From contig JAEWCM010000187.1 of the NCBI GenBank assembly GCA_023390635.1, positions 1 through 14,023 on the forward strand: a stretch of DNA of 14,023 bases, in the 5' to 3' direction. The notes under the pieces are model-generated. The model saw nothing but the letters and a program-made list of their open reading frames with translations. It did no database searches and was not told where the DNA came from. Position numbers and translations under genes: made by a program. Below are positions 6,639 through 13,404 of this stretch, in pieces (positions within the stretch are counted from its first letter, which is position 1; every line of letters starts with the position of its first letter). This DNA is from Bacillota bacterium. Its GTDB lineage: Bacteria > Bacillota > Desulfitobacteriia > Desulfitobacteriales > Desulfitobacteriaceae.

Positions 6639-7820
6639 ATGCATCATTTTGATTATTTACATGATCATATGAGTGAAATATTCTATAAATCACCAGAAGC
6701 ATTTAATAAAAACACAGACCGCGATGTTCTCTCTTATGCATTAGGGGCTACATTGTATATGCCGGCGATAAGAGAAAATATTGCGCGTGATATTATATCC
6801 TGCAAACATAAGGGCTTGGTTTCGACGGTCCTATGTTTGGAGGATGCGATCGGGGAAGGCGAAATTCAGGCTGCAGAACAAAACCTTGTTGCACAGATTA
6901 AAATGATTAACAAAGCGGCAGTATCAGGGAAGCTTCCTGTTCAAAACATTCCAATGATCTTCATCAGAGTGCGCAATCCGGAACAAATGAAAGCAGTGGT
7001 TGAGCAATTGAGCGAAAATGCCGGAATACTCACAGGTTTTGTCTTTCCTAAATTTGCGGCCAATGAAAAAGGACTAAAGTATTTGTCAGAGCTGGAAGAG
7101 TTGAATAAGCGTCAGGATGGGCCATTTTATGGGATGCCTATTTTAGAAGGACCGGAAGTCATCTATTCGGAAAGAAGACTGGAGAGCCTTTTGAAAATTA
7201 AAGAACTGGTGACAGCTTATCGGAAATATATTTTAAATATCAGGTTGGGAGCAACGGATTTCTCAGGTCTGTTTGGAATTCGCAGGGGTCCGGATATTAC
7301 TATCTACGATATTATTACGATTCGGGATTGTTTAGCAGATATATTAAATCTTTTCACAAGGGCGGAAGATAATTATGTGGTATCAGGTCCGGTCTGGGAA
7401 TATTTTTCCAATGGCGGACGTTTATTAAAGCCCCAGCTTAGACGCAGCCCCTTTGAAGAGTACTATGGAACAACAGGGGCGAGAATCAGAACTCAGCTTT
7501 TGAATAAGTATGTGGATGGTTTGATTCGCGAAGTTATCTTAGACAAAGAAAACGGAATTATCGGCAAAACCATCATCCACCCCAGTCATATCCTGCCGGT
7601 ACAATCGCTGTATGTCGTCAGCCATGAAGAATATTTGGACGCTTTAAGCATTGTGAATAATAACGGTGAAACTGGGGTGGCAAAAAGTGAATATACGAAC
7701 AAGATGAATGAGATCAAGCCCCATCTTCAATGGGCAAAAAAAATCTTGCATAGAGCACAGATATATGGGGTGTTTCATGAACAACATAATTTCACCAGTA
7801 TCCTCAGCGAAAAAATATAG
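6639..7820 (+). CDS. HpcH/HpaI/CitE-like C-C bond lyase of the Ter biosynthetic module
   Basis: This 393-residue cytoplasmic protein has the order of motifs of CitE-type TIM-barrel lyases. CLEDAIGEGE (66-75) resembles the DLEDAV strand, FIRVRNPE (108-115) supplies the substrate-binding Arg, and FVFPKF (134-139) and PILEGPE (167-173) give the metal-binding Glu. LGATDFSG (203-210) gives the second acidic ligand, and GKTIIHPSHI (309-318) closes the site. Family members cleave or form C-C bonds of acyl or 2-oxo acids with Mg2+; the Ter-associated branch (Pfam C-C_Bond_Lyase) has no proven substrate. The ATG at 6639 follows an AGGGGGA ribosome site. No clear promoter was found in 6494-6638; TTGAAG (6526-6531) with AAGAAT (6549-6554) is only a weak 17-spaced candidate. 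The gene overlaps the next one by 44 bases, implying coupled translation. Confidence 0.86.
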   Translation: MHHFDYLHDHMSEIFYKSPEAFNKNTDRDVLSYALGATLYMPAIRENIARDIISCKHKGLVSTVLCLEDAIGEGEIQAAEQNLVAQIKMINKAAVSGKLPVQNIPMIFIRVRNPEQMKAVVEQLSENAGILTGFVFPKFAANEKGLKYLSELEELNKRQDGPFYGMPILEGPEVIYSERRLESLLKIKELVTAYRKYILNIRLGATDFSGLFGIRRGPDITIYDIITIRDCLADILNLFTRAEDNYVVSGPVWEYFSNGGRLLKPQLRRSPFEEYYGTTGARIRTQLLNKYVDGLIREVILDKENGIIGKTIIHPSHILPVQSLYVVSHEEYLDALSIVNNNGETGVAKSEYTNKMNEIKPHLQWAKKILHRAQIYGVFHEQHNFTSILSEKI

Positions 7821-9147
7821 CTTTAATATTCTGGATGGACAGACCGTTGTCATTACAGAGCGAGATAATCCGTATAACTTTGAATTGGCCACATTATTAT
7901 CCACTGCTGCGAGACAGAATAAAAAACGGGGATTTTTGTTTGTAAGCAAAGTGTTGGGAAAACATATTCCAATTAATCCGCATACCGGACTTTTAGCGGG
8001 AATGGCCTTGGGAGCAAAACTGCTGCAAGACTTTTATGAAACAGATTGCGGATACACAGGACAAATTGTCAAGGCCCTTAAGGACAGTACTCAGGCAGAG
8101 AAAGTTTATGAAGCTCTTCTAAGCGCCGGACAGGCGGCCATACCGGACTCCACAGTATTTATAGGCTTTGCCGAAACTGCCACAGCATTAGGCTATTCTA
8201 TGTTCAGTTTTTTTAAGGACAGCTACTATATTCATACCACCAGAGAGCAGATACCGGAGCTGAATTCATGGCTGAATTTTACCGAAGAGCATTCACACGC
8301 GATGGCTCACCGTTGTTACCTGCTGGAACAGAAATCATTAGTGAATGCCAAATCAATTGTATTAATCGATGATGAAATTACGACAGGAAAAACGGCTCTG
8401 AATATGATCAGAGAAATTGACCGCCAGTTGCCGGGAAAAAGATACATTGTAGCCTCACTACTAGATTGGCGGACAAAGGAAGACCGGACCAGATATGAAG
8501 AATTCGCCGAAGAGCTGGGTATTCAAATCGATAGCTTATCACTGATCAGCGGTGAAATACAGGTGACGGGTCAGCCTTATCATGAAGAGGAAAAATCCGC
8601 TATAAATTTCAGAGCACAAAATGATTTTAGTTATGAACAAAGGGAGTTAAAACTTGATGAGGTCATTGCTGTAATTTCTGAGGATTCTTTCGGCATGCTT
8701 AATAAATCACCATATTTGAATTCAACAGGGCGCTTCGGTGTCTCCACTTCAGATTATAATGAAAGTTTAAGCGTGGCTGAAGTAATCAGTAAAGGATTGA
8801 AGTCTGACCGTAAAGGAAAGAAAACATTATGTTTAGGGACGGGAGAATTTATGTTTTTTCCCATGCTGTTGTCCTCCCAAATGGGTGAGGGCGTGATGTA
8901 TCAATCGTCAACACGAAGCCCGATATATCCTGTAAATCAAGAGAATTATGCCATAAAGAATAGAGTGGTTTATCCGAGCCCGGATGATCCTTCAATCACT
9001 AATTATCTTTATAATATTCCTCATCGTTATTATGATGAAGTTTATATCTTTATTGAACGGGAAGTTGAGCGAAAGCGCTTGCAGCCTATGATTAATGCGG
9101 TTGGAAGCTTAGGAATACCGAGGATTGTTGTAGTGACTTGCACCTGA
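7777..9147 (+). CDS. Phosphoribosyltransferase with C-terminal TRSP domain
   Basis: This 456-residue protein has two parts. The N-terminal type I phosphoribosyltransferase domain (about 30-270) carries the PRPP-binding loop VLIDDEITTGKT (195-206) and a FIGFAETATALG loop (128-139) resembling the pyrophosphate/ring site; this matches the Ter-linked PRTase_2 family. The C-terminal TRSP domain (about 293-456) is named after a conserved TRSP motif, seen here at 379-382, with GTGEFMFFPM at 354-363. PRTases join a base to PRPP to give a nucleotide-like product; the base here is unknown. The ATG at 7777 is preferred because GGGG lies seven bases upstream; the frame is open further, with ATGs at 7708 and inside the lyase gene. 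It overlaps the lyase by 44 bases, and the StiP gene starts 20 bases later. Confidence 0.88.
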   Translation: MNNIISPVSSAKKYSFNILDGQTVVITERDNPYNFELATLLSTAARQNKKRGFLFVSKVLGKHIPINPHTGLLAGMALGAKLLQDFYETDCGYTGQIVKALKDSTQAEKVYEALLSAGQAAIPDSTVFIGFAETATALGYSMFSFFKDSYYIHTTREQIPELNSWLNFTEEHSHAMAHRCYLLEQKSLVNAKSIVLIDDEITTGKTALNMIREIDRQLPGKRYIVASLLDWRTKEDRTRYEEFAEELGIQIDSLSLISGEIQVTGQPYHEEEKSAINFRAQNDFSYEQRELKLDEVIAVISEDSFGMLNKSPYLNSTGRFGVSTSDYNESLSVAEVISKGLKSDRKGKKTLCLGTGEFMFFPMLLSSQMGEGVMYQSSTRSPIYPVNQENYAIKNRVVYPSPDDPSITNYLYNIPHRYYDEVYIFIEREVERKRLQPMINAVGSLGIPRIVVVTCT

Positions 9148-9167
9148 ATAGCATTAAAGGAGTTTAT

Positions 9168-10292
9168 ATGTCAAATCAAATAGAAACTAAGGGGGCCCCT
9201 CTTTTCTCAGGGAGCTACGCTCCGGAGGATGTTATTTTCCTCTTGAAAAATTTAAATGGATTAATCCAGGAAACTGAACTCCACGAAAGGGAAAGAATGA
9301 TTCAATCCGGCGGACATTATTCAGAAATGCTGCCGGTTGAATATCAGCCTGATGAGGCGTATCTGAATCTTTTCCATCAGACACTGGAGCTCTCTGCCAA
9401 TAAGGTTGCTCTGGCAGTGGGAAAGGTCTCGGAACTGATTCTGAAACAAAAAGGAAATTCATTGGTCCTGGTATCATTAGCAAGAGCGGGTACGCCGATG
9501 GGGATATTAATCAAACGCTATCTGCATAAATTTTATGGACTAAATTTACCCCATTATAGTATTTCCATCATCAGAGACAAAGGAATTGATGAAAACGCCA
9601 TTCTTTATATCAAAAAAAATTATCCCGAAGCGAAAATTCAGTTCATTGACGGATGGACGGGTAAAGGGGTGATTACAAAAGTATTGACTCAGGCCTGTCA
9701 GTCTTTTTATGACCGATATAATATTGAGTTGGATGACGATCTGGCCGTGTTGGCCGATCCGGGATATTGTGTCACCACATTTGGCACCAGAGAAGATTTT
9801 CTAATCCCCAGTGCCTGTCTTAATTCTACAGTTTCCGGGTTGGTCAGCAGAACGGTTTGCCGTGAAGATTTAATTGGCGGGCAGGAATATCATGGAGTAA
9901 AATACTATACCGAATTAGCAGAATATGATTTATCCAGATATTTTGTAGACACAATCACCCACCGGTTTGATGCAGTTTTTGCAGAAGCCAAATTGCAAGC
10001 GGCTGTACATCAGAATTCCGATATAACCGCTACCTGGAAAGGATTAGCGGATATTGAGAGCATTCGCCAGGAATTTCACATTGAAGATGTTAATATGATA
10101 AAGCCCGGTGTGGGTGAGACGACCCGTGTCTTACTGAGACGTGTTCCGTGGAAAATATTAGTGAACAAAAAAGAGAACCCCAACCTCCGACACATCTTAC
10201 TATTAGCGCAAAATAAGGGAGTCCCGGTGGAAGAACACAGAGAACTTACCTATTCCTGCTGCGGAATAGTAAAAGAGTTAAAGGAGATTTAG
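9168..10292 (+). CDS. StiP-family phosphoribosyltransferase-like protein with C-terminal PELOTA domain
   Basis: This 374-residue protein has a PRTase-like N-terminal domain (about 70-280) with LVSLARAGTPMG (101-112), FIDGWTGKG (159-167), which occupies the place of the PRPP loop, and LADPGYC (195-201). PSACLNSTVSGLVSRT at 214-229 is a second conserved block. A PELOTA-like RNA-binding domain (L7Ae-related fold) covers about 310-370: GVGETTRVLLRR, HILLLAQNKGVPVEE, TYSCCGIV. Databases often name this family 'cysteine protease StiP'; Cys201 and Cys217 are present, but the motifs visible here favour transfer of, or binding to, a phosphoribosyl group. The PELOTA domain suggests the product or partner involves RNA. 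The ATG at 9168 has AAAGGAG five bases upstream; the gene lies 20 bases after the TRSP gene and six bases before the HAD gene. Confidence 0.87.
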   Translation: MSNQIETKGAPLFSGSYAPEDVIFLLKNLNGLIQETELHERERMIQSGGHYSEMLPVEYQPDEAYLNLFHQTLELSANKVALAVGKVSELILKQKGNSLVLVSLARAGTPMGILIKRYLHKFYGLNLPHYSISIIRDKGIDENAILYIKKNYPEAKIQFIDGWTGKGVITKVLTQACQSFYDRYNIELDDDLAVLADPGYCVTTFGTREDFLIPSACLNSTVSGLVSRTVCREDLIGGQEYHGVKYYTELAEYDLSRYFVDTITHRFDAVFAEAKLQAAVHQNSDITATWKGLADIESIRQEFHIEDVNMIKPGVGETTRVLLRRVPWKILVNKKENPNLRHILLLAQNKGVPVEEHRELTYSCCGIVKELKEI

Positions 10293-10298
10293 AAGTGC

Positions 10299-11135
10299 AT
10301 GTTATTTGCCAGTGATTTAGACAGGACATTAATTTATTCGTCCAATTTTACCGAAAACCTTAAATTCAATAGAATTATTTTTCCCGTAGAAATTTTTCAG
10401 GGTAATCCCTTTTCCTATATGACTCAAGAGGCGCTTGCTTTGCTAAAACAGTTGTCAGAAGATCTTCTTTTTATCCCAGTGACCACCCGTACCAAGCTGC
10501 AATATGAAAGAATTAACTGGCTCCAATATGGTATTAACCCGAAATATGCTGTCACCAGCAACGGAGGGCGGGTTTTTATCGAGGGACAAGAGGATGAGGA
10601 TTGGAAATCCCTTATGAGAGAAAGCTGCAAAGCATGTTCACCTGTTGACGATATTTTACAGGAATTCAGCCGGATCAGGCATAATGTGTGGGTGAAGGAA
10701 GAGTCAGGGAAAATGGCTGATGATTTATTTTATTATTGTATTGTTGAGCGTGACAAAATACCGATGGATGAAGTGAATTCATTTAGAGAATTAATTCTGC
10801 AGAATGGCTGGAGAATGTCGATCCAGGGAAGAAAATTATATTTAGTTCCCCAGTATGTAGATAAACAAAAGGCCGTTGCCTATATCAAGGCCAGAGAGAG
10901 CGGCATGGATTTGGTAGCAGCCGGCGATTCCCTATTGGATTTAAATATGTTAATGTCTGCAGATTTGGCTTTAGCACCTTCAGATGGAGAACTCTACTCA
11001 GCCTTTACCGAAGGAAGTTTAGATTTGAGTTTTGTGCATTTTACAAAAACCACAGGTTTGACTTCAGTGGAAGAGATTTTGACAATGGTCTCGGAATATA
11101 AAAAAACCGACAATCAGCAATCCGTGGGCTTTTGA
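10299..11135 (+). CDS. HAD-superfamily phosphatase of the Ter biosynthetic module
   Basis: This 278-residue protein is a HAD hydrolase with all four motifs. DLDRT (6-10) has the nucleophile Asp6 and acid/base Asp8, PVTTRT (60-65) is motif II, VDKQK (187-191) provides the Lys of motif III, and GDSLLDLNML (209-218) is motif IV, which binds Mg2+ through its Asp residues. Between motifs II and III is a large cap (about 85-180), typical of the C2-capped Cof/sucrose-phosphatase-like group that acts on phosphorylated small molecules. It probably removes phosphate from the product of the two PRTases; this is inferred from the operon. The ATG at 10299 has GGAG 12 bases upstream (slightly long spacing) and AGAAG closer. 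It follows StiP by six bases, so it is the last gene of the biosynthetic set. Confidence 0.88.
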   Translation: MLFASDLDRTLIYSSNFTENLKFNRIIFPVEIFQGNPFSYMTQEALALLKQLSEDLLFIPVTTRTKLQYERINWLQYGINPKYAVTSNGGRVFIEGQEDEDWKSLMRESCKACSPVDDILQEFSRIRHNVWVKEESGKMADDLFYYCIVERDKIPMDEVNSFRELILQNGWRMSIQGRKLYLVPQYVDKQKAVAYIKARESGMDLVAAGDSLLDLNMLMSADLALAPSDGELYSAFTEGSLDLSFVHFTKTTGLTSVEEILTMVSEYKKTDNQQSVGF

Positions 11136-11153
11136 CTTAAGAAAAAATTAACG

Positions 11154-11196
11154 TGTAACTGCTATAAGCAATATAGTATAATATGTTATATTGGGT
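11154..11196. promoter_or_regulatory. AT-rich dyad with -10-like elements upstream of terC
   Basis: CAATATA (11169-11175 region) and TATATTG (near 11186-11192) form an inverted repeat centred on a perfect TATAAT (11177-11182). No good -35 lies 16-18 bases upstream (TTAACG at 11148-11153 gives 18-base spacing to TATAGT only). The gap 11136-11322 may hold a promoter for terC-terD-terD under operator control, or the genes may be read through from the HAD gene, which has no terminator. Confidence 0.3.
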
Positions 11197-11255
11197 AATT
11201 AACTTTAATAATAGATCAGCGTCTTGTAGGTTAAAGTCTAAATTTAGAAATTTTT

Positions 11256-11283
11256 ATGCCAGAATACAACAATAAAGTGGCAT
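11256..11283 (+). other. Weak hairpin with T-rich tail in the terC leader
   Basis: ATGCCA (11256-11261) and TGGCAT (11278-11283) could pair around a 16-base loop, followed by GATTTTATTTTTAG. The stem is short, so this is only a possible attenuator or processing site before terC. Conserved yybP-ykoY manganese-riboswitch sequences, common before terC-like genes, were not found. Confidence 0.25.
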
Positions 11284-11322
11284 GATTTTATTTTTAGTTT
11301 TAGCAAGAGAGGAGTATAGAAT

Positions 11323-12081
11323 TTGGATTGGTTATTGAGTTTTTGGCATGGTCTGGCACAGAGTTACGGATCTTTTTTTTCATGGGATGCTCTTGTTTCG
11401 GTAGTGACTGACCCAGTCAGTTTAGGAATTGTAGGCACATTAGTTGTTTTAGAGGGCCTTTTATCTGCCGATAATGCTTTGGTATTAGCAATCGTGGTGA
11501 AGAATCTGCCGGAGCATCAACGAAAAAGAGCACTTTTTTTTGGAATCTGGGGCGCCTATTTATTTAGATTCTTGGCCATTGGTTTTGGTGTCTATTTAGT
11601 ACAAATACGTTGGGTGAAAATTTTGGGGGCCCTGTATCTGTTGTGGATGGTCGTAAAACACTTTTTCTTTAATCAGGATGATGATGATCAGGTTAAAAGT
11701 CCGAAAAGTTTTTGGGGAACTGTTTTACAAGTGGAATTAATGGATATTGCATTTAGTATTGACAGTGTGCTGGCTGCCTTCGGAGTAAGTGATAAAATCT
11801 GGGTACTCTTTTTAGGGGCGATTTTTGGTATTTTGATGATGCGCGGCGTGGCTCAGATCTTCTTGAAACTGATAGAAAAATACCCCGAGCTGGAATCTAC
11901 AGCTTATTTCCTGATCGGCTTGATTGGTTTAAAAATGATGGGTTCCGCTTTTGGACTCCATGTGCCTGATCTTTTATTCTTCAGTATTTTAATCATAGTA
12001 TTTGCAGCTACTTTCATTGTTCATAATTTAAAAAATAAAAAGCACAAAAATAAGGATCAGAATGAACAAAAAGTTTCCTAA
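11323..12081 (+). CDS. terC: TerC family integral membrane protein (YceF/YkoY-like)
   Basis: This 252-residue protein has about seven hydrophobic transmembrane segments (about residues 34-58, 68-86, 91-111, 130-150, 157-177, 190-207, 215-235). It carries both TerC hallmarks: LEGLLSADNALVLAIVV (43-59) and VELMDIAFSIDSVLAAFGVS (137-156). The intramembrane Asp residues of these motifs are the candidate metal-binding positions. TerC relatives such as MeeF/MeeY export Mn2+ and supply metal to exported enzymes, while Ter models make TerC the membrane hub for TerD-type proteins. The lysine-rich C-terminus (about 236-252) is cytoplasmic. The start is TTG at 11323 with GAGAGGAG upstream. It is followed after 51 bases by two terD genes, forming a terC-terD-terD operon. 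Metal export in this organism is an inference from the family. Confidence 0.95.
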   Translation: MDWLLSFWHGLAQSYGSFFSWDALVSVVTDPVSLGIVGTLVVLEGLLSADNALVLAIVVKNLPEHQRKRALFFGIWGAYLFRFLAIGFGVYLVQIRWVKILGALYLLWMVVKHFFFNQDDDDQVKSPKSFWGTVLQVELMDIAFSIDSVLAAFGVSDKIWVLFLGAIFGILMMRGVAQIFLKLIEKYPELESTAYFLIGLIGLKMMGSAFGLHVPDLLFFSILIIVFAATFIVHNLKNKKHKNKDQNEQKVS

Positions 12082-12132
12082 AGATGTTAAAATTATATTG
12101 GATGATTTTACTAAATTTAGAGGAGGGTATCA

Positions 12133-12735
12133 ATGGCTTCAATTAGCTTACAAAAAGGTCAAAAAATAGATTTGACCAAAGGCAATCCGGGGTTAACAAA
12201 AGTTTTGATCGGTCTGGGCTGGGATGAAGTTCAAAAAACTAAAAAAGGCTTATTTGGCAGGCTGACAGGCGGGAACAGTGAAGATATCGATTGTGACGCT
12301 TCGGCAATTATGTTGGATGCTGATAGTAAATTGAGAGATAATAAAAATTTGGTATATTTCGGAAATCTCAAGAGTGCGTGCCAAAGCGTTATTCACAGTG
12401 GGGATAACCTTACAGGAGCAGGCGACGGGGATGATGAACAGATCAATGTGGATTTAAGCAAAGTGCCAGCGGACGTAGCTAAGATTGTCTTTGTTGTCAA
12501 TATTTATGACTGCGTAAAAAGGAAACAGGATTTCGGCCAGATTGCCAATGCTTTTATCCGGGTTGTTAATCCTAATGGTCAGGAACTTTGCCGTTTTAAT
12601 TTGACTGAAAATTATACAGGTAAAACGGCTTTGATTGTTGCCGAGGTATACCGGCATAGTGGGGAGTGGAAATTTGCCGCCATTGGCGAAGGAACCACAG
12701 ATACCTCATTGGGTGAACTCATTCGCCGTTATTAA
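12133..12735 (+). CDS. TerD family Ca2+-binding stress protein (loop-insert form)
   Basis: This 200-residue cytoplasmic protein has the standard TerD fold markers: SLQKGQKIDLTKGNPGL (5-21), DIDCDASAIML (51-61), the acidic loop GDNLTGAGDGDDEQ (90-103), QELCRFNL (150-157) and GEWKFAAIGEG (177-187). The acidic residues near 51-55 and 91-102 match the Ca2+ sites known from TerD structures. It carries an insert, KTKKGLFGRLTGGNSE (35-50), absent from the next terD; the TerA domain of the upstream fusion has a similar G/F-rich insert at the same place. The C-terminus is shorter and different (TSLGELIRRY). The ATG at 12133 has AGAGGAGGG five bases upstream. It is the second gene of the terC-terD-terD operon, with 28 bases to the next gene. 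The product probably works with TerC at the membrane. Confidence 0.94.
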   Translation: MASISLQKGQKIDLTKGNPGLTKVLIGLGWDEVQKTKKGLFGRLTGGNSEDIDCDASAIMLDADSKLRDNKNLVYFGNLKSACQSVIHSGDNLTGAGDGDDEQINVDLSKVPADVAKIVFVVNIYDCVKRKQDFGQIANAFIRVVNPNGQELCRFNLTENYTGKTALIVAEVYRHSGEWKFAAIGEGTTDTSLGELIRRY

Positions 12736-12763
12736 AAATTAAATTAAAGAGGGAGATGTTAAT

Positions 12764-13342
12764 ATGGCAATTAGTTTACAAAAAGGACAAAAAGTGGATT
12801 TAACTAAATCAAACCCTGGTTTAACAAAAATCGTGATTGGTTTAGGATGGGATGTTAATAAATATGACGGAGCCGATGATTTCGACCTTGATGCGGCGGC
12901 ATTCCTTTTGGGCGCAAGCGGTAAAGTAAATAAAGAGACAGATTTTATATTTTACAATAATTCCCGAAGCTCAGACGGATCGGTCGTTCATACCGGGGAC
13001 AACCGGACTGGAGAGGGTGAAGGCGATGATGAACAAATTAAGGTTGATCTCAGTGCTGTAGCTGCTGATATAGAAAAAATCTCCTTTACCATTACAATCC
13101 ATGAGGGTAAAAATCGCGGGCAGAATTTCGGACAAGTATCGAATGCCTATGCCAGAGTACTTAATGAGGCAACAGGGGAAGAATTAATCCGTTATGACCT
13201 GGGAGAAGATTTCTCCATTGAGACAGCCATTGTTGCTGCTGAGATTTACCGTAACAATGGTGAATGGAAGTTTAATGCCATTGGCAGCGGATATCAGGAT
13301 GGTCTGGAAGGATTATGCAAAGATTTTGGTTTAAACATCTAA
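12764..13342 (+). CDS. Canonical TerD family Ca2+-binding stress protein
   Basis: This 192-residue protein is a near-textbook TerD/TerE. It shows MAISLQKGQKVDLTKSNPGL (1-20), DDFDLDAAAFLLG (38-50), the acidic loop GDNRTGEGEGDDEQ (78-91), TITIHEGKNRGQNFGQV and EWKFNAIGSGYQDGLEGLC (167-185). The aspartates at 39-43 and the loop at 79-90 are the likely Ca2+ ligands. No loop insert is present, unlike the preceding terD. TerD proteins are cytoplasmic, can associate with the membrane and are induced under envelope, acid or oxidative stress. The ATG at 12764 has AGAGGGAG upstream, 28 bases after the previous gene, and a strong hairpin follows at 13359-13390. This is the best-conserved Ter gene of the window and probably the founding copy; terD paralogues arise by duplication. 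Choice between terD and terE names is not possible from sequence. Confidence 0.95.
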   Translation: MAISLQKGQKVDLTKSNPGLTKIVIGLGWDVNKYDGADDFDLDAAAFLLGASGKVNKETDFIFYNNSRSSDGSVVHTGDNRTGEGEGDDEQIKVDLSAVAADIEKISFTITIHEGKNRGQNFGQVSNAYARVLNEATGEELIRYDLGEDFSIETAIVAAEIYRNNGEWKFNAIGSGYQDGLEGLCKDFGLNI

Positions 13343-13358
13343 ACTTAAATAAATGAAG

Positions 13359-13390
13359 AAAGCTAAGGCGCAGTTTTGCGCCTTAGCTTT
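13359..13390 (+). terminator. Perfect 14-bp hairpin after terD, terminator or attenuator
   Basis: AAAGCTAAGGCGCA (13359-13372) and TGCGCCTTAGCTTT (13377-13390) form a perfect 14-bp stem around a GTTT loop, 16 bases after the terD stop. The only U-run is the TTT inside the stem, then ATA, so termination may be partial. The AIM24 gene begins 14 bases after it, so the hairpin may let some transcription pass. It can act on both strands. Confidence 0.75.
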
Positions 13391-13404
13391 ATAAGGGGCT
13401 AAAT

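Noticed and set aside
7708..7776. Earlier start (ATG at 7708) of the PRTase-TRSP gene
   Set aside because: It would extend into the lyase gene without a ribosome site; the ATG at 7777 has GGGG at good spacing.
11136..11322. yybP-ykoY manganese riboswitch before terC
   Set aside because: The conserved loop sequences (such as GGGGAGTA and the CGCCACCG-like part) are absent from the leader.
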